Shown piece by piece: positions 20,931-32,185 of a stretch of 64,000 nt of DNA. A program made the translations under genes and the position numbers. Positions within the stretch are counted from its first letter, which is position 1, and each line of letters begins with the position of its first letter. The notes below the pieces were generated by a model, which worked only from the letters and a program-made list of their open reading frames with translations, was not told the origin of the DNA and ran no database searches. The DNA lies in NCBI RefSeq assembly GCF_028502605.1, contig NC_079234.1, positions 1,488,001 to 1,552,000 of the forward strand, in the 5' to 3' direction. The stretch is from Trichoderma breve (Eukaryota; Ascomycota; Sordariomycetes; Hypocreales; Hypocreaceae).

Positions 20931-21326
20931 TAGAACTGACGATGGCCTGTTTGGAGTCTTTTCACCATCGAGTTTGTGACTGAGTTGCTCACTTGGTGTC
21001 TATTTTAAAGGCAAGTCTGTACCGTCAACACATCTAGACATTTACTAGAAAAGAAAAGCCAAATAAGACTTAGAGCAAAATGAGTTCAAAAAAAAAAAAA
21101 AAAAACGCTTTATTCATAAACTATCAATCTGACTGTCTATATATTAAGAAGAAAAGAGAATTGATATATCGTTATGCTATTGGAAAAGAGAAAAAAGGAA
21201 ACCATTTTATCTATTACTTCTTTTTTTTTTTGGTCGATCACATCAATGTGACTGCACGCCCCCACAGCGTTTCATCCATCTCCGTTGACCGAACTATTTT
21301 CGTTCATTATAGCATGTATCATCCCC
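20931..21326. other. convergent 3' region with homopolymer tracts
   Basis: The 3' ends of the SGNH gene (plus) and the PKS gene (minus) face each other here. An 18-base A run at 21088-21105 and a T run near 21221-21231 flank an AT-rich core. They are genomic simple repeats and may contribute to 3' end formation. No gene is visible. Confidence 0.6.
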
Positions 21327-24300
21327 TTACGCCTCACGTCCCTGAGCAGCGCAGACCTGGGCGGCAAACTTGCAGATGGTCAGAGTAGGTCCAAGCAGCT
21401 GCTGGAAGGGCACGTCCATCTTGTACTCCTTGAAGATCCAGTTTCGCAGCTCAGCACCAATCATGGAGTCGATACCATAAGAGGCAATGGAACCGTTCTC
21501 AGGGTCGACATCTTCAGGGTTGAGCATGAGCATGCGAGCCAGCTTGTCAACAAAGTGCTCGTTGACAGCAGTGATAGCCTCAGCGAGGGTCTCGGCGGCC
21601 TTGATGGTAGCAACAATGCTCTGGCCACCGGCACCAGCACCGGCGTCATCGGCGGAGGAGTTAATGTCGTGGACCATGTGGCTGAAGCGGGCGTCCTCGA
21701 GCCAGAAGCTGTCCACAGCAGCGGCATCGTTGACAGCCTTCTGCAGCAGAGCTGGGTCAAGACCGACAACAACGTGGTCAGGAACAGTCTCCAGAGTGTT
21801 GGAGATCATGGCAGCCTCGAAGGACTGGAGAAGGTGCTCCTCATCAACACCGTACATACCCTTGCGCTTAAGGGCATCCTCAAGCTCAACATTCTCAGCA
21901 ACGACACCAACACCGAGAACCATAGGCAGGACAACGGAGGTGGCGGGAGCCTTGGATTGGGTGTGGCGGAAGCGGGCAAGGGAGTCGAGGTAGGCGTTGG
22001 CAGCAGCATAGTTGCCCTGGCCGGGAGTACCCAGGATACCTGAGACGGAAGAAGTCATGACAAAGAAGTCAAGAGGAGTCTCGGCCAGAACGGAGTGAAG
22101 GTTCTGGGCACCGACAACCTTGGGGTTAGTAGACTGCTTCCAGGCCTCGTAGGTCATGGAGTGGAAGAGAGCATCCTGGTGATTATGGTTAGTCATGTTT
22201 ATCCTATCTTGAAGACTTCAAGGTTATTAACTTACTCTCAGAACCATGGCAGCATGGACAACACCCTTGATAGGGTTCTCGGCAGGGATGCCGTTGACAG
22301 CACGGACAACATCATCGCGAGAAGTGGCGTCACCGCGGACAACCTGGACGATAGCTCCAGCGGCCTCAAGGTCGGCGACCAGCTTGGCAGCGGAGGGTTG
22401 GTCCGCACCAGATCGGGAGAGGAAAGTGAAGCGGCGAGCTCCAGATTCCATCATCCACGAGGTCAAGCTACGACCGAGACCACCCAAGCATCCGACAAGC
22501 AGGTAGGTAGAGTCAGCGTTGAACTGAAGCTTGGTGCGGGTAGGCAGAGTCTGGATGGGCGTCACAGAGGCCTGGTACTCGACAACAGACTTGACTGAGC
22601 CAAAGGCATCGGAGTAAGCAGCGACAGCCTTGTCAAGGTCAGCCAGCTCGATGGCCTTGGTAGCGCCAGGAGCGGCAGAAGGCTGCTTAGCAATCTCAAC
22701 GATGGCAGGCAGGAGTCTAGCCAGAAGCTTAGGCTTAGAGCCCAGAGCCTCGATGATGTCGAAGGGAAGGTAGCTGGCGCTCTTCTGGACGGGGATACCG
22801 TCAAGGACGCTGCGGCTGAGGTTATCCTTGCGACCGCTGTCAACGAAGCGACCAAATGAAGCAATGGTACGCCATGCCTCGTGAGCATCGTTGGAGTCAA
22901 CGCTGCCAGCGCTGAAGACAACATCGGCACCGTGGCCATTGGTGAGCTTCTCGAGCTGCTCAGAAACCAGGCCGTTGGAAGGACGGAGGATGTTCTCAGT
23001 CTTGAGGCCGAACTGCTTCTCCAAGAAGGCAGCCTCGTCATCAGTCTTGGCCACAGCGTAGACGGTGGCGCCCTTGAGCTGAGCAACCTTGATGGCGGCG
23101 GCACCAGCGAAACCAGAGTTGCCCAGGACGAGAACGTTCTCGTCGTCCTGAACGGAGGCAAGAGTCTGGAGTCCGTGCAGAGCAGCGGCATAAGCAGTCA
23201 GGCTGCTGACAATGCCAGTGAGATCATCACCGCTGGCAACCTTGTGAAGCAGCGTAGCCGGGACTTGCTGGTAGCTGTCGAAGCGGCCAATGTTGAATCC
23301 AACAACCTTGTCACCAACCTGGAAGCCAGAGGCGCCGGATCCAACACGCTTGACAACACCGCCAATCTCGTGGCTGAAAGTGGTGGCATAGTCGACACCG
23401 TTGATGACGAGAACGCCCTCCTTGGTGAGACCGCTGCTCAGAACCTCAACCTCGACGTGGCCAGGCTTGACCTCAGGGGCGGAGTCCTCCTTCTGGAAGA
23501 CGACCTTGTTGCGGAGAGCCTTGCCGTGGATGCGCTCACCAAAGGTGAACTTGACATCCTCAGCCTTGTTGGCGCCAGTGTAGACGTTGTTCAGGCCCTT
23601 GGTGCGGACAAGTCGGCTGATGTAAGTCTTGCCGTTGGACAGGACAAACTCGCGCTCAGGAAGCTCCTCAGCCTTGGCCACTTGAAGCTGGGCAATCTTG
23701 GTGATGGCCTTGACAGTCTGCTCGGACTTGACGTTGTCGAGATCGACGTCAAGGGTGCGGAAGTCGATGGAAGCCTGCTCGGAGGTAATGGCACGAGCAA
23801 GACCAGAGATCATGGCGTACTCGGGCTTCTTACCCTCGAGAATAGCACCAGTGCTGACCCAGAGAAGGTTAGAGGTCTTAGCAATGATGTTCTGGATAGC
23901 AGCAAACTCCTGCTCCTTGAGGGTGAACAGAACAGGGCCCTCAAAGTCAGCCAGGACGACGACGTGCTCAGGAACAGCAGAGGTCAGGGAAGCCTCAAGG
24001 CTGGAGAGAGTGACCTCCCAGCCAAGAGCCTCGAGGGCAGTTCGCACAGGAGAGACGATGGAGCTTTGGGTAGTGCGGTAGACCAGCTGCACAGAGTGCT
24101 TGTCGGTCTTGGTGGCCTCCTCAGCCTTCTTGGCGACAGAGACACCGGCGCCAATGGCAGTAGCTCCGGCCTTCAGGAGGCTGTCCAGGGACACGGCACC
24201 ACCAGCCACGAGGATATCGAAAGACTCCTTCTTGAGACCCTGGGCCTCGAGCTCCTGGCTGGGGTCAACAACGACGATCTTGGCGTTGTGGTAAGGAGCA

Positions 24301-27300
24301 ACAATAGGCTTGAAAGTCTCAGCCTCCTCCTCGGAGACGGCGACGATGGTGTAAGAGGCCTGGGGGTTCTGGCTGAGGATGGCAGCAGCGTTCTTAGCAC
24401 CCAGCTCAATGGACTTGTAGCTGGGGTACTTGAAGAGAGCAAGGTTAACCAGCTCAGGAGCGCTGAGGCCAGCTCGGTTCTCGACGGCGTCGACGTCAAG
24501 TTCCCAAGACATCTCACCGTAAGGAGCCTCCTCAAGAGCACTCTCAGCCTTCTGAGGAACGGCAGCCTCGTAGGCAGTAGCGCGCATGTTGGTGAGTTCC
24601 ATGATCAGCTCACCGTCAGCAGCAACCATCTGGACGTTACTCTCCGAAGTACGGAGACCACGGCGGTGGACAGTAGCATAGGCGGAAGCCTTCTGCACCT
24701 TGAGCTGCTCCTCGGTGGGAGGCCAGATGGCGACCTCATCAACCTGAACGGGCACAACACCACAGTCCATGGCGTTTGTGCGACCAGCGTAAATGGCAGC
24801 GATGGCAAGCTGCAGAGTAGAGTCAATGACAGCAGGGTGAAGGATGTATCGGGACTCGCCCAGGGTCTCGTCAACAAACTGCTTGATGTTGGTTGAAGAG
24901 GCGGCCTGGTAGTTTCGGCCGTCGAAGCGGATGTCATCCATATCCTGGAAGGTCGGGCCGTAGTCGAAGCCAACCTCGCGCAGAGCTTGGTTCCAAGCCT
25001 TGCCAGTAGCACGCTGAGGCAGATGAGGAACAGAGCGAGGAGTCTTGCCGCGAGGACGAGTGTTGATGCTGATGCTGCCGGACATGTGGTCCTTCTTGAC
25101 ACGCTCAGAGTCAACAGATGAGACGTTCCAGTCCCACCAGCCAGCACCGATGATGGATGGGCGCATGTTGAAGAGGACTTCAATGCCATCATCATCATCA
25201 GGGGTCACGAGCGCAGTCTTGATAGACACATCGCGGATAACATAGCTCTCAATGTTGACGGGGTTGGCACTCGTCTCGTTGATCTGGCGGATGGCTTCAA
25301 TGGCCATGGCGAAGTAGCCGGCAGCAGGGAAGACAGACTCACCACCCAGGTGGTGGTGCTTGAGCCAAGGCAGATCGCGGATACGGAGCATGTTGCGCCA
25401 AGTGGGCTCAGCCAGCGAGTTACCAACGACAAGCTGTCCGAGGACATCGTGACGAGGGTACTTGGGCAGACGCTGCTCCTGAGAGCTACGGCTCTCGGCC
25501 CAGAAGGGTCGAGTGTAGTTCCACTGGTAGGGAGGGAGATCGACAATGGTTTGACCCTTGAGGGCCTTTCCATTGGAACCACGCTGGTCAACGTAGGCGT
25601 TGGAGATCTTCTCCATGTTCACAGGGTAGCTGCGGAGGAAGAGCTCACCGGCAGTCTTGAGGAGCTGCTCGGCACAGTTCTTGCCACGCAAGAGAGTAGG
25701 GATGTAGTCAATCTTGTCGTTCTTGACAGCAGCCTTGATCTGCTTGATGGGACCGGCCATGGCGGAGTGAGGGCCAATCTCGATGAACAGATCGACATCG
25801 GAGAATTCCTCAGCAGCCAGGATGGTGGTGACAGCCTGGTCGAACAGGACAGGGCTGCGAAGGTTGGCACTCCAGTAAGTCTCGTCAACGACGTCCTCAT
25901 CGCCGAGAATCTTGTTGTAAACAGATGAGACCATCTTGGCGTTGGTAGCCAGAGGAAGGCTGCCCTTGACCTTCTCCTTGGTGGCTCGGACCATCGCCTC
26001 ATACTTCTCGGCGACAGGAGCCATGTGGTGGGAGTGGTAGGCCTTGCCGTTGGTCTTGACAGGACGGGCAAAGACACCGTCAGCGTCAAGCTTGGCCCGG
26101 ACGAGCTCAAGAGCATCACCGTCACCAGACAGGGTAACAAGAGCAGGGGAGTTGTGACAAGCAACTACAACCTTGCCCTGGTACTCGGCCAGGTACTTCT
26201 CAACAGCCTCGGCGCCGAGGCCAACGGCCATCATGGCACCGCCAGTGTTGACATCACGGGCAACCTTACCACGGTAGTAAGCAGCAACAATGGCCTCATC
26301 GGCAGAGACCAAGCCAGCAGCGTAAGAAGCGGCAATCTCACCAGAAGAGTGACCAACGGTGACCTTGGGAGTGACACCCCAAGATCGGAGCAGCTGAACA
26401 GTGGCGATCTGGATGGCAGTGCAGAGGGGCTGAGAGAACTCGGCATCGCTGATGGGGGAGGTCTCGGCGTGCTCCAGGAGAACATCCTCAATGGACCACT
26501 CAGGGCCATCGGGGAGCTCCTCAAGGACGAGGTCAAGAGCACGAATGGAGCGGAGGAATGAAGGGCAGTAAGCCATCAAGTCAGCACCCATGCGAGCCCA
26601 CTGAGCACCCTGACCAGTGAAGACGAAACCGACAGAGCGGATGTTCTTCTTGTCAGCGAAGGTGAAGTTCTCGCCGACATTCTCAAAGACCTTGGTCAGA
26701 GAGTTGTAACTAGCGACAGCGAAACCCTTGCTGGCAAGGTTGCTACGGCGGTTACCCAGAGTGTAGGAGAGATCAAGCAGGCTGTACTTAGAAGCAACCT
26801 TGCCGTGGGCGTCAATGTTGCGGCGGACAGTGGCCTTGTCGTGAGCAGAGAAAGGCAGCAGGAAAGGGCGGTTACGCTCAAGAGCACGGCGGCGACCGGT
26901 GGTCTTTGGCTGCTGAGCCCAGCTGTCTGTGAAGGTGTAGGCAGGGGCGTTGCGAGTCAGAGAGTCGGTGCCCTCAACGATAACGTGAGCGTTGGTACCA
27001 CCGTATCCGAAAGAATTGATGGAAACACGACGGACGGGGAGGTGACGAGGGAAGGGAACGGCATCAGTAGGGACCTTGACCTTCCAGTCATCCCACTTGA
27101 TGGCAGGGCTGGGGTTGACAAGACCGCGAGTGGCGGGGATAACACCACGCTCGACAATCATGATGGCCTTGATGAGGGCAGACAGACCACTGGCAGCTTC
27201 AGAGTGGCCAATATTTGTCTTGACTGCACCAATCCAGAGGGGCTCCTCACCAGGCTTGCGGTCCTGGTTCATGGCAATGGAAACGGCGTTGACCTCGAGA

Positions 27301-28513
27301 GGGTCACCGACGGCGGTACCAGTACCGTGGCACTCAAAGTAACCAGTCAGGCGGGGATCGAGATCACCACCGCGCTTGTAGGCAGCGGCAATGACATGAG
27401 CCTGACCATCACGGTTGGGGTGGGTGATACCAGCAGCAGGGACCTTGCCGTTGGAGTTGGTAGCACTGGATCGAATAACACCACGGATTGGGTCACCATC
27501 ACGGATAGCATCCGAGAGACGCTTGAGGTAAACGGCACCGACAGCATCAGCACGGCCATAACCATCAGCGGAGGCATCGAAGGTGTGGCAAGTCGAAGTG
27601 GGGGACAAGACACCAAGCTTGGCAGTGTTCATGTGCTGGTCAACGGTGATAATCAGGTTAACACCACCAACGATGGCACCCTCACACTCCTTGTTTCGGA
27701 GGGCGTTGCAAGCGTTGTGGAGGGCGTAGACGGAAGATGAGCAAGCAGTGTTGCACATGATGCTAGGACCGTTGAGGTTGAAGACGTGGCTGATACGGTT
27801 GCTGATGATACCAGTGTCGACACCGGTGGCAGCCAAGCTGTGACGGAAAGAGTGCTCCTTGAAGGCCATCTGCTGCCAATCAGCAGTGAAGCTGGCGGCG
27901 AAGACGGCAGTTCGGGTGCCAGCAATCTTCTCGAGGGAGATACCACCGGACTCGAGAGCCTCGTAGACAACCTCAAGCAGCTTTCGCTGTTGAGGGTCCA
28001 TCCACATGGCCTCGACGGGGGTGATACCGAACAAACCGGGGTCGAAGTCCGCAAGATCATCCTTGAGGAAGTATCCACCAAGGACACCGAAGCTTCCAGG
28101 TCGGTCATTGTTCTTGTGGATGTGGGCGTCGATGTTGAATCGAGTCGAAGGGACCTTGGGCGTGTTACCAGTGCCCTTGCTCATCATGAGGTCCCAGAAT
28201 TCGGAAGCAGACTTGACATCGCCGGGCAGACGGCAACCTGTAAGAGGGAGGCATGTTAGCAACTCATAATTCATGAAGATCAAAAGTGAGTAAGTGTGAA
28301 TAAGTGAGTGAGCAAATACGTACCCATGCCAACAACAGCAATTGGCTCCAATTGTTCATCGAGAGGCTTCTCAGCGTAGTCGGGGAAAGAGGCGGCAGCA
28401 TACTCGTCATCGCCAGCGGAAGAGGCAGCGCTGGATGGGGACGTATCAGAGTTGTGCAGACCGTCGAAAGACGACTGGGAAGAAGGGCTAGCGTTTCGAG
28501 TAACAGCAGGCAT
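21327..28513 (-). CDS. highly reducing type I polyketide synthase (2346 aa)
   Basis: Three exons: 28513-28324, 28237-22236, 22175-21327; introns 86 bp (phase 1) and 60 bp (phase 0). Domains: KS (about 55-480) with Cys229 in N-T-A-C-S-S-S and His367/His408; AT (about 600-920) with G-H-S-S-G-E, Ser694; DH (about 990-1290) with H-x3-G-x4-P (His1025) and Asp1202; a degenerate methyltransferase-like stretch (about 1310-1420); ER (about 1640-1935) with G-N-S-G-F-A-G; KR (about 1970-2230) with G-C-L-G-G-L-G, T-S-S-V-S-G and G-N-Y-A-A-A-N; ACP (about 2265-2340) with Ser2301 in G-I-D-S-M. No TE, reductase, NRPS or product-template domain follows. The expected product is a reduced, probably unmethylated linear chain needing release in trans. 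Strong codon bias suggests high expression. KS carries Asn where D-T-A-C-S-S-S is usual. Confidence 0.95.
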
Positions 28514-30369
28514 CTTGAAGTCTTGAATAATAGATGTATTTGGGGGATACAAAAGTTATTCAGGTGGGGTTGACTTGTCGAGTTTGCGTTTTCAAAACGA
28601 AATCGAAGCTTTCGAAGAGAAGGTTTCGGGGCTTTGGAGCTTCTGGAGTTGTTTGCGAGGGTGCTCTGCACCAAGGCTGTGTGTAAGTTGATTGATCTTG
28701 TGGGGGGGATGGAGAGAATTCAGTTCACTTTGGAAGCGGCCAGGACGAGACTATTATACCTATTGTCATTCATTGTTTGACTCCTACATGGATATCACAT
28801 ATCTCAGAAATCTGCAGCATCTAAGGTACTACGGCGTATGCCGCTCCGGAGCGGTGCCCGTCTGCCTCTCAATCTGATAGACAGATACTGCGCTGCGCAA
28901 ATCCGATAAGCCGTTGGCCAAGTGTAAGCACGGCGGCTGCGTTACAAGCTCCCGCCGTCCGAGATGACTCCATACGCCTCGCGGAGTGCGAATATACGGA
29001 TCACCGAGTATGCTAGTATCAGGTCCGCCCAGCGGGTCAAGTGTTAGATGCAGGGTCTTATGCATGTACGGTAGGAAGCCGTCCAGTCTAGTGTTACAGT
29101 TTACAGTTACTGGCCTTGTCTGAAGGGGGCTGACTGCACTTCCTTACAAACCAGAGCCACGAGGGCCTTCGCCATTGTTCTCACCCCTGCCACCCCACGA
29201 TCCGCGGCCCTTGACTCCCAAGCCTCCAAAGCTGCGGCGATCCTCCTCCTCCGGTGTAAGACGCACTTGAATTGCGCGCCCTCGGATCCACAGATCAGAT
29301 CGGGGCTGCCTCATCGGGGCTAGCATCCCATCAGCACAGCTTCTCTCGTGTCCGAGCAACGCTTCGACCCGCTCCGAGACCCTGGAGACCGGGAGGGAGT
29401 GCGCAGTTTGCGCGAATAAGCGCTCTCATCTTATCTATCCCAGATCCCAGGGGTGCGGAGGCGATTATGTACCATTACGAAATGACAGGTACATGCATCC
29501 CGGCCACATGTTCGCGTTACTGTGCATGCATCGATTACCAGTAAGTTACACACCCATTTGTCACATATAATACTCTAAACCTAGTAAGCGGAGCAAGCGG
29601 TTCCGAATAGTGCTATCAAGGTTCGGAATGGGAAATCGAGAACGATGTCGACAAAATAACCGCCAACGCTTACATGTGAAGATTAGAATTACCCGGGAGT
29701 AACACTGATAATTGATGATCCAACGGAAGAAGGGAATCAGATAACAAATAAAAGATTGAAAATGGGAAATTGAAATTTTTACAGCTTATTGTTTTCAAAC
29801 TCTGTACTGCAGGAGGATTCGTTTGCCCAGAGTTAGATCGGAGTGTATGGTCAATTGATTTCTGTGTAATTTTCGCCACCATCTACAACTACCCAGACTT
29901 TCAATGCACTAGATTTACTCTCACGTAGATAGGTTTATCTATGTTCTTACAAAAAATGGAGAATCTAGGTTGTTTGTTACATAACAGCGGAAGTTTGTTC
30001 TCGAATAGATTTCACATAGATTATATCGTACCATGGCTAAGGAAGCCATCAACAATTACCAACAGAAAAGTTTAACGGCTAGCCAACAACATCATAAACT
30101 ACCAATGCTCTAGGAAGGTATCAGTCTGTTTCATGCATGCATGTTGCATTATCTGTACATATAAGGAATTCCTATTATGCCAAAATATACCTCTCAGCCA
30201 CATCCTCCATTACTGTATCCACCGTGTTCAACGATACAGCCCCATGTCCCCTTGCTTACTTCGCTTACATGCAGCTCCTACAGGCTAGACTCCCGCCTCT
30301 CGGTCATTAACCATCCGAGCCCCAGCTACGGCAATTCCTGCTAGTATTCAACAAAACAAATTCGCCTAT
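28514..30369. other. PKS upstream region, no gene seen
   Basis: This 1.86 kb lies between the PKS start (minus) and the 3' end of the membrane-protein gene (minus). It should contain the PKS promoter and holds a 14-bp palindrome at 28841-28854. A Gly-rich minus frame at 29144-29359 and its opposite-strand partner at 29272-29544 have no domain resemblance, and only moderate GC content keeps them open. The part from about 29650 to 30330 is AT-rich, like a 3' UTR or spacer. Confidence 0.4.
28841..28854. promoter_or_regulatory. perfect palindrome CCGCTCCGGAGCGG upstream of the PKS
   Basis: A perfect 14-bp inverted repeat lies about 330 bp upstream of the PKS ATG. Zn2Cys6 factors bind paired CGG triplets, often as inverted repeats, so it could be a target of the cluster regulator encoded at 42232-44523. 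The match is by eye; the six-base core TCCGGA is expected about once per 4 kb by chance. Confidence 0.35.
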
Positions 30370-31511
30370 TCATCTGCGTTTCCTCTGTTCGGCTGCCGCA
30401 TCCAACTCCCCTTCCCTGTGGCACATCAGCCATGCCAGACCCGCTCCGGGCCCTGCAGCTGCGGTAATGGCAGTCAGTTTTACCATCGGCCAGCCCGCCC
30501 TGATCTTCTCTCCCAGAAAGGTAGAAGTTACAGCCTTCTGAGGACTGAGCATGTACAGCCCCATGCCGATCACACACAGGTAGATGAGGACATGGTCATA
30601 TTGCATGAAGAGCATTGCACCTTCAGTCATGTAAGTCGGGCTGTCAGCTATGACAGCAGCATGATTAGGCCAGTAAACGCGATACCACGATAACTCGGGA
30701 GCAGTGTAAGCCCACACTGCAACTCCAATGTGGACCACAGCGCTGGTGAGGCCAACAATCCAGTAAGCGAGAGTAACTGGCTTGCGAATTCCCTTGTAGT
30801 TTTCACCGGAAAACAGGACGCTGACAAGGTCTTGGAACAGGCCCAGGAAGAAAGGGCCAAAGAACCAGACTACCACGCCGTCCTGGATATCAAACGGCTG
30901 GGCTCCCAGGGCTGAAGGGAGCAATAGCGGGAGCGAAATGACGATACTCCAGAGTGCCGTAAGTGGTAGGGCCTGGGCCTGGTCGTTTGAAAGGAGCGAA
31001 GTCTTGCTGCCTAGTCTCTTCGACACGTACAGGTGGCAATACACGGGGAGCACGGAAGCCGCGCCACACCAGTTCCACAAGAACTGCCATACCGCCGGAC
31101 TTATCAACAATTACAGATTAGTCTGGATCGTGTAAGTTGGGTTGTAGTGGAATAAACATACTATCTCAGTGGGCCTGTTTTCCTGTTTCGACGATCTTCA
31201 ACCAATGTCATGATGTTGAAGACAACCAGTGCAAAGACCAGATCCACCAGCATCAGGAATGGACCAAGATCGCTCAAGTCCGCCACGTTGTTGACGGCGC
31301 CAAAAAAGACAACTAGCAGGCCGAGAACAAAGTCAACGGGCCAAATGCCTGTCCAGGAAGTCTTGACAGGGGTGCCAGTGGGAAACACTCCTTTCAGATT
31401 GGTCCAAAGCATTGTCATGAAAGAGCCGTTCTGCATCATGACAATCCATTGTGAGTAAAACCCAAGGCCAGTAAAGGCCCTGAAGACGTAGTAAGCGTCG
31501 ACCAAGGCCAT
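30370..31511 (-). CDS. polytopic membrane protein of unknown family (about 359 aa)
   Basis: Two exons, 31511-31162 and 31099-30370, joined across a 62-bp intron (GTATGT...AAG, phase 2) that restores R-Y-P-A-V-W-Q. The first ATG in frame is at 31511; an extra upstream exon cannot be excluded because the frame stays open to about 31604. About eight hydrophobic helices are visible, at residues roughly 55-72, 80-100, 118-140, 158-180, 192-214, 228-250, 288-306 and 315-333. Polar and aromatic residues sit inside membrane segments (W-N-W-C-G; Q-Y-D-H-V-L-I-Y). The C-terminus is charged. It is not an MFS or ABC transporter and I do not recognise the family. Integral membrane cyclases or isomerases occur in fungal clusters, but no such function can be assigned here. 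It is divergent from the FMO gene. Confidence 0.75.
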
Positions 31512-32185
31512 GACTAGAGTGATAATTCTTTTGTCCTTGCAAGCTGTGCTAGTGCACTGCAACAGCAGTAAGTCGATATACGTACGAGTACGAGGTGGCA
31601 ACAACTAGCGGTTCCGGTTCGTTTTTTTTTTGGGCGACTCCGGTAAGGGCGTTGTTTCGTGTGAGAGGATGGCATCTTTGTTTATACTGGCATGCTGCGG
31701 AGAGCAAAACTACGAGAAGCGCGATCTTTCAGGCAAACGCACAGAAGCCGCGCTGTCAGGATGCCGAGCTGACGCCAAAATTCGCTTAGTATTCACAGTG
31801 TTTGACCTTGTAGCTTGGTGTAAGACCGTTGAGCTCCGAGTTCCAGGCGGGCCGGAGGTCCCCGCTGCGGTCCGAGGTCGCCCGTGCGGCATCGTCAGCC
31901 ATAAGACCGGGATTTTCGCATTCGTTTGCTGAGCTCACAGATAAACTAAATTCCAAGCAGCGAATCATACGACTTGACCATGATTTTCGTATGTTCCATC
32001 ATAAGCAGTAGTCGACTCTTGGGCTTGATGACAGAGGGTCGATTGATATAAAGAGTAAACTAGCAGGCTCATCGTGCACTGAAGCTCATTAAGAGAGATG
32101 AATTCGACTGGCAATTAACCAACTTGGTATTTTTTGCACGTGCTAGATCTATAAACGCCGCTTCCCCAGACGTTTATCGCCAGCC
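31512..32185. promoter_or_regulatory. bidirectional promoter of membrane protein and FMO
   Basis: The starts of the membrane-protein gene (31511, minus) and the flavin monooxygenase (32186, plus) are 674 bp apart, so they share this promoter region and may be co-regulated. A GC-rich stretch at about 31850-31890 contains several CGG/CCG triplets (GGCCGGAGG, GCGGTCCGAGG) that could be Zn2Cys6 sites. Short frames across this span are not credible genes. Confidence 0.45.

Noticed and set aside
22881..24896. 671-codon plus-strand open frame opposite the PKS
   Set aside because: It is the antisense of conserved DH-cMT-ER sequence with strong codon bias; the translation is low-complexity (L, V, G, S, D-rich) and matches no family.
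29590..29645. GGTTCGGAATGGGA stretch resembling part of 5S rRNA
   Set aside because: The similarity is a short match to bacterial 5S; the fungal 5S internal control region is absent.
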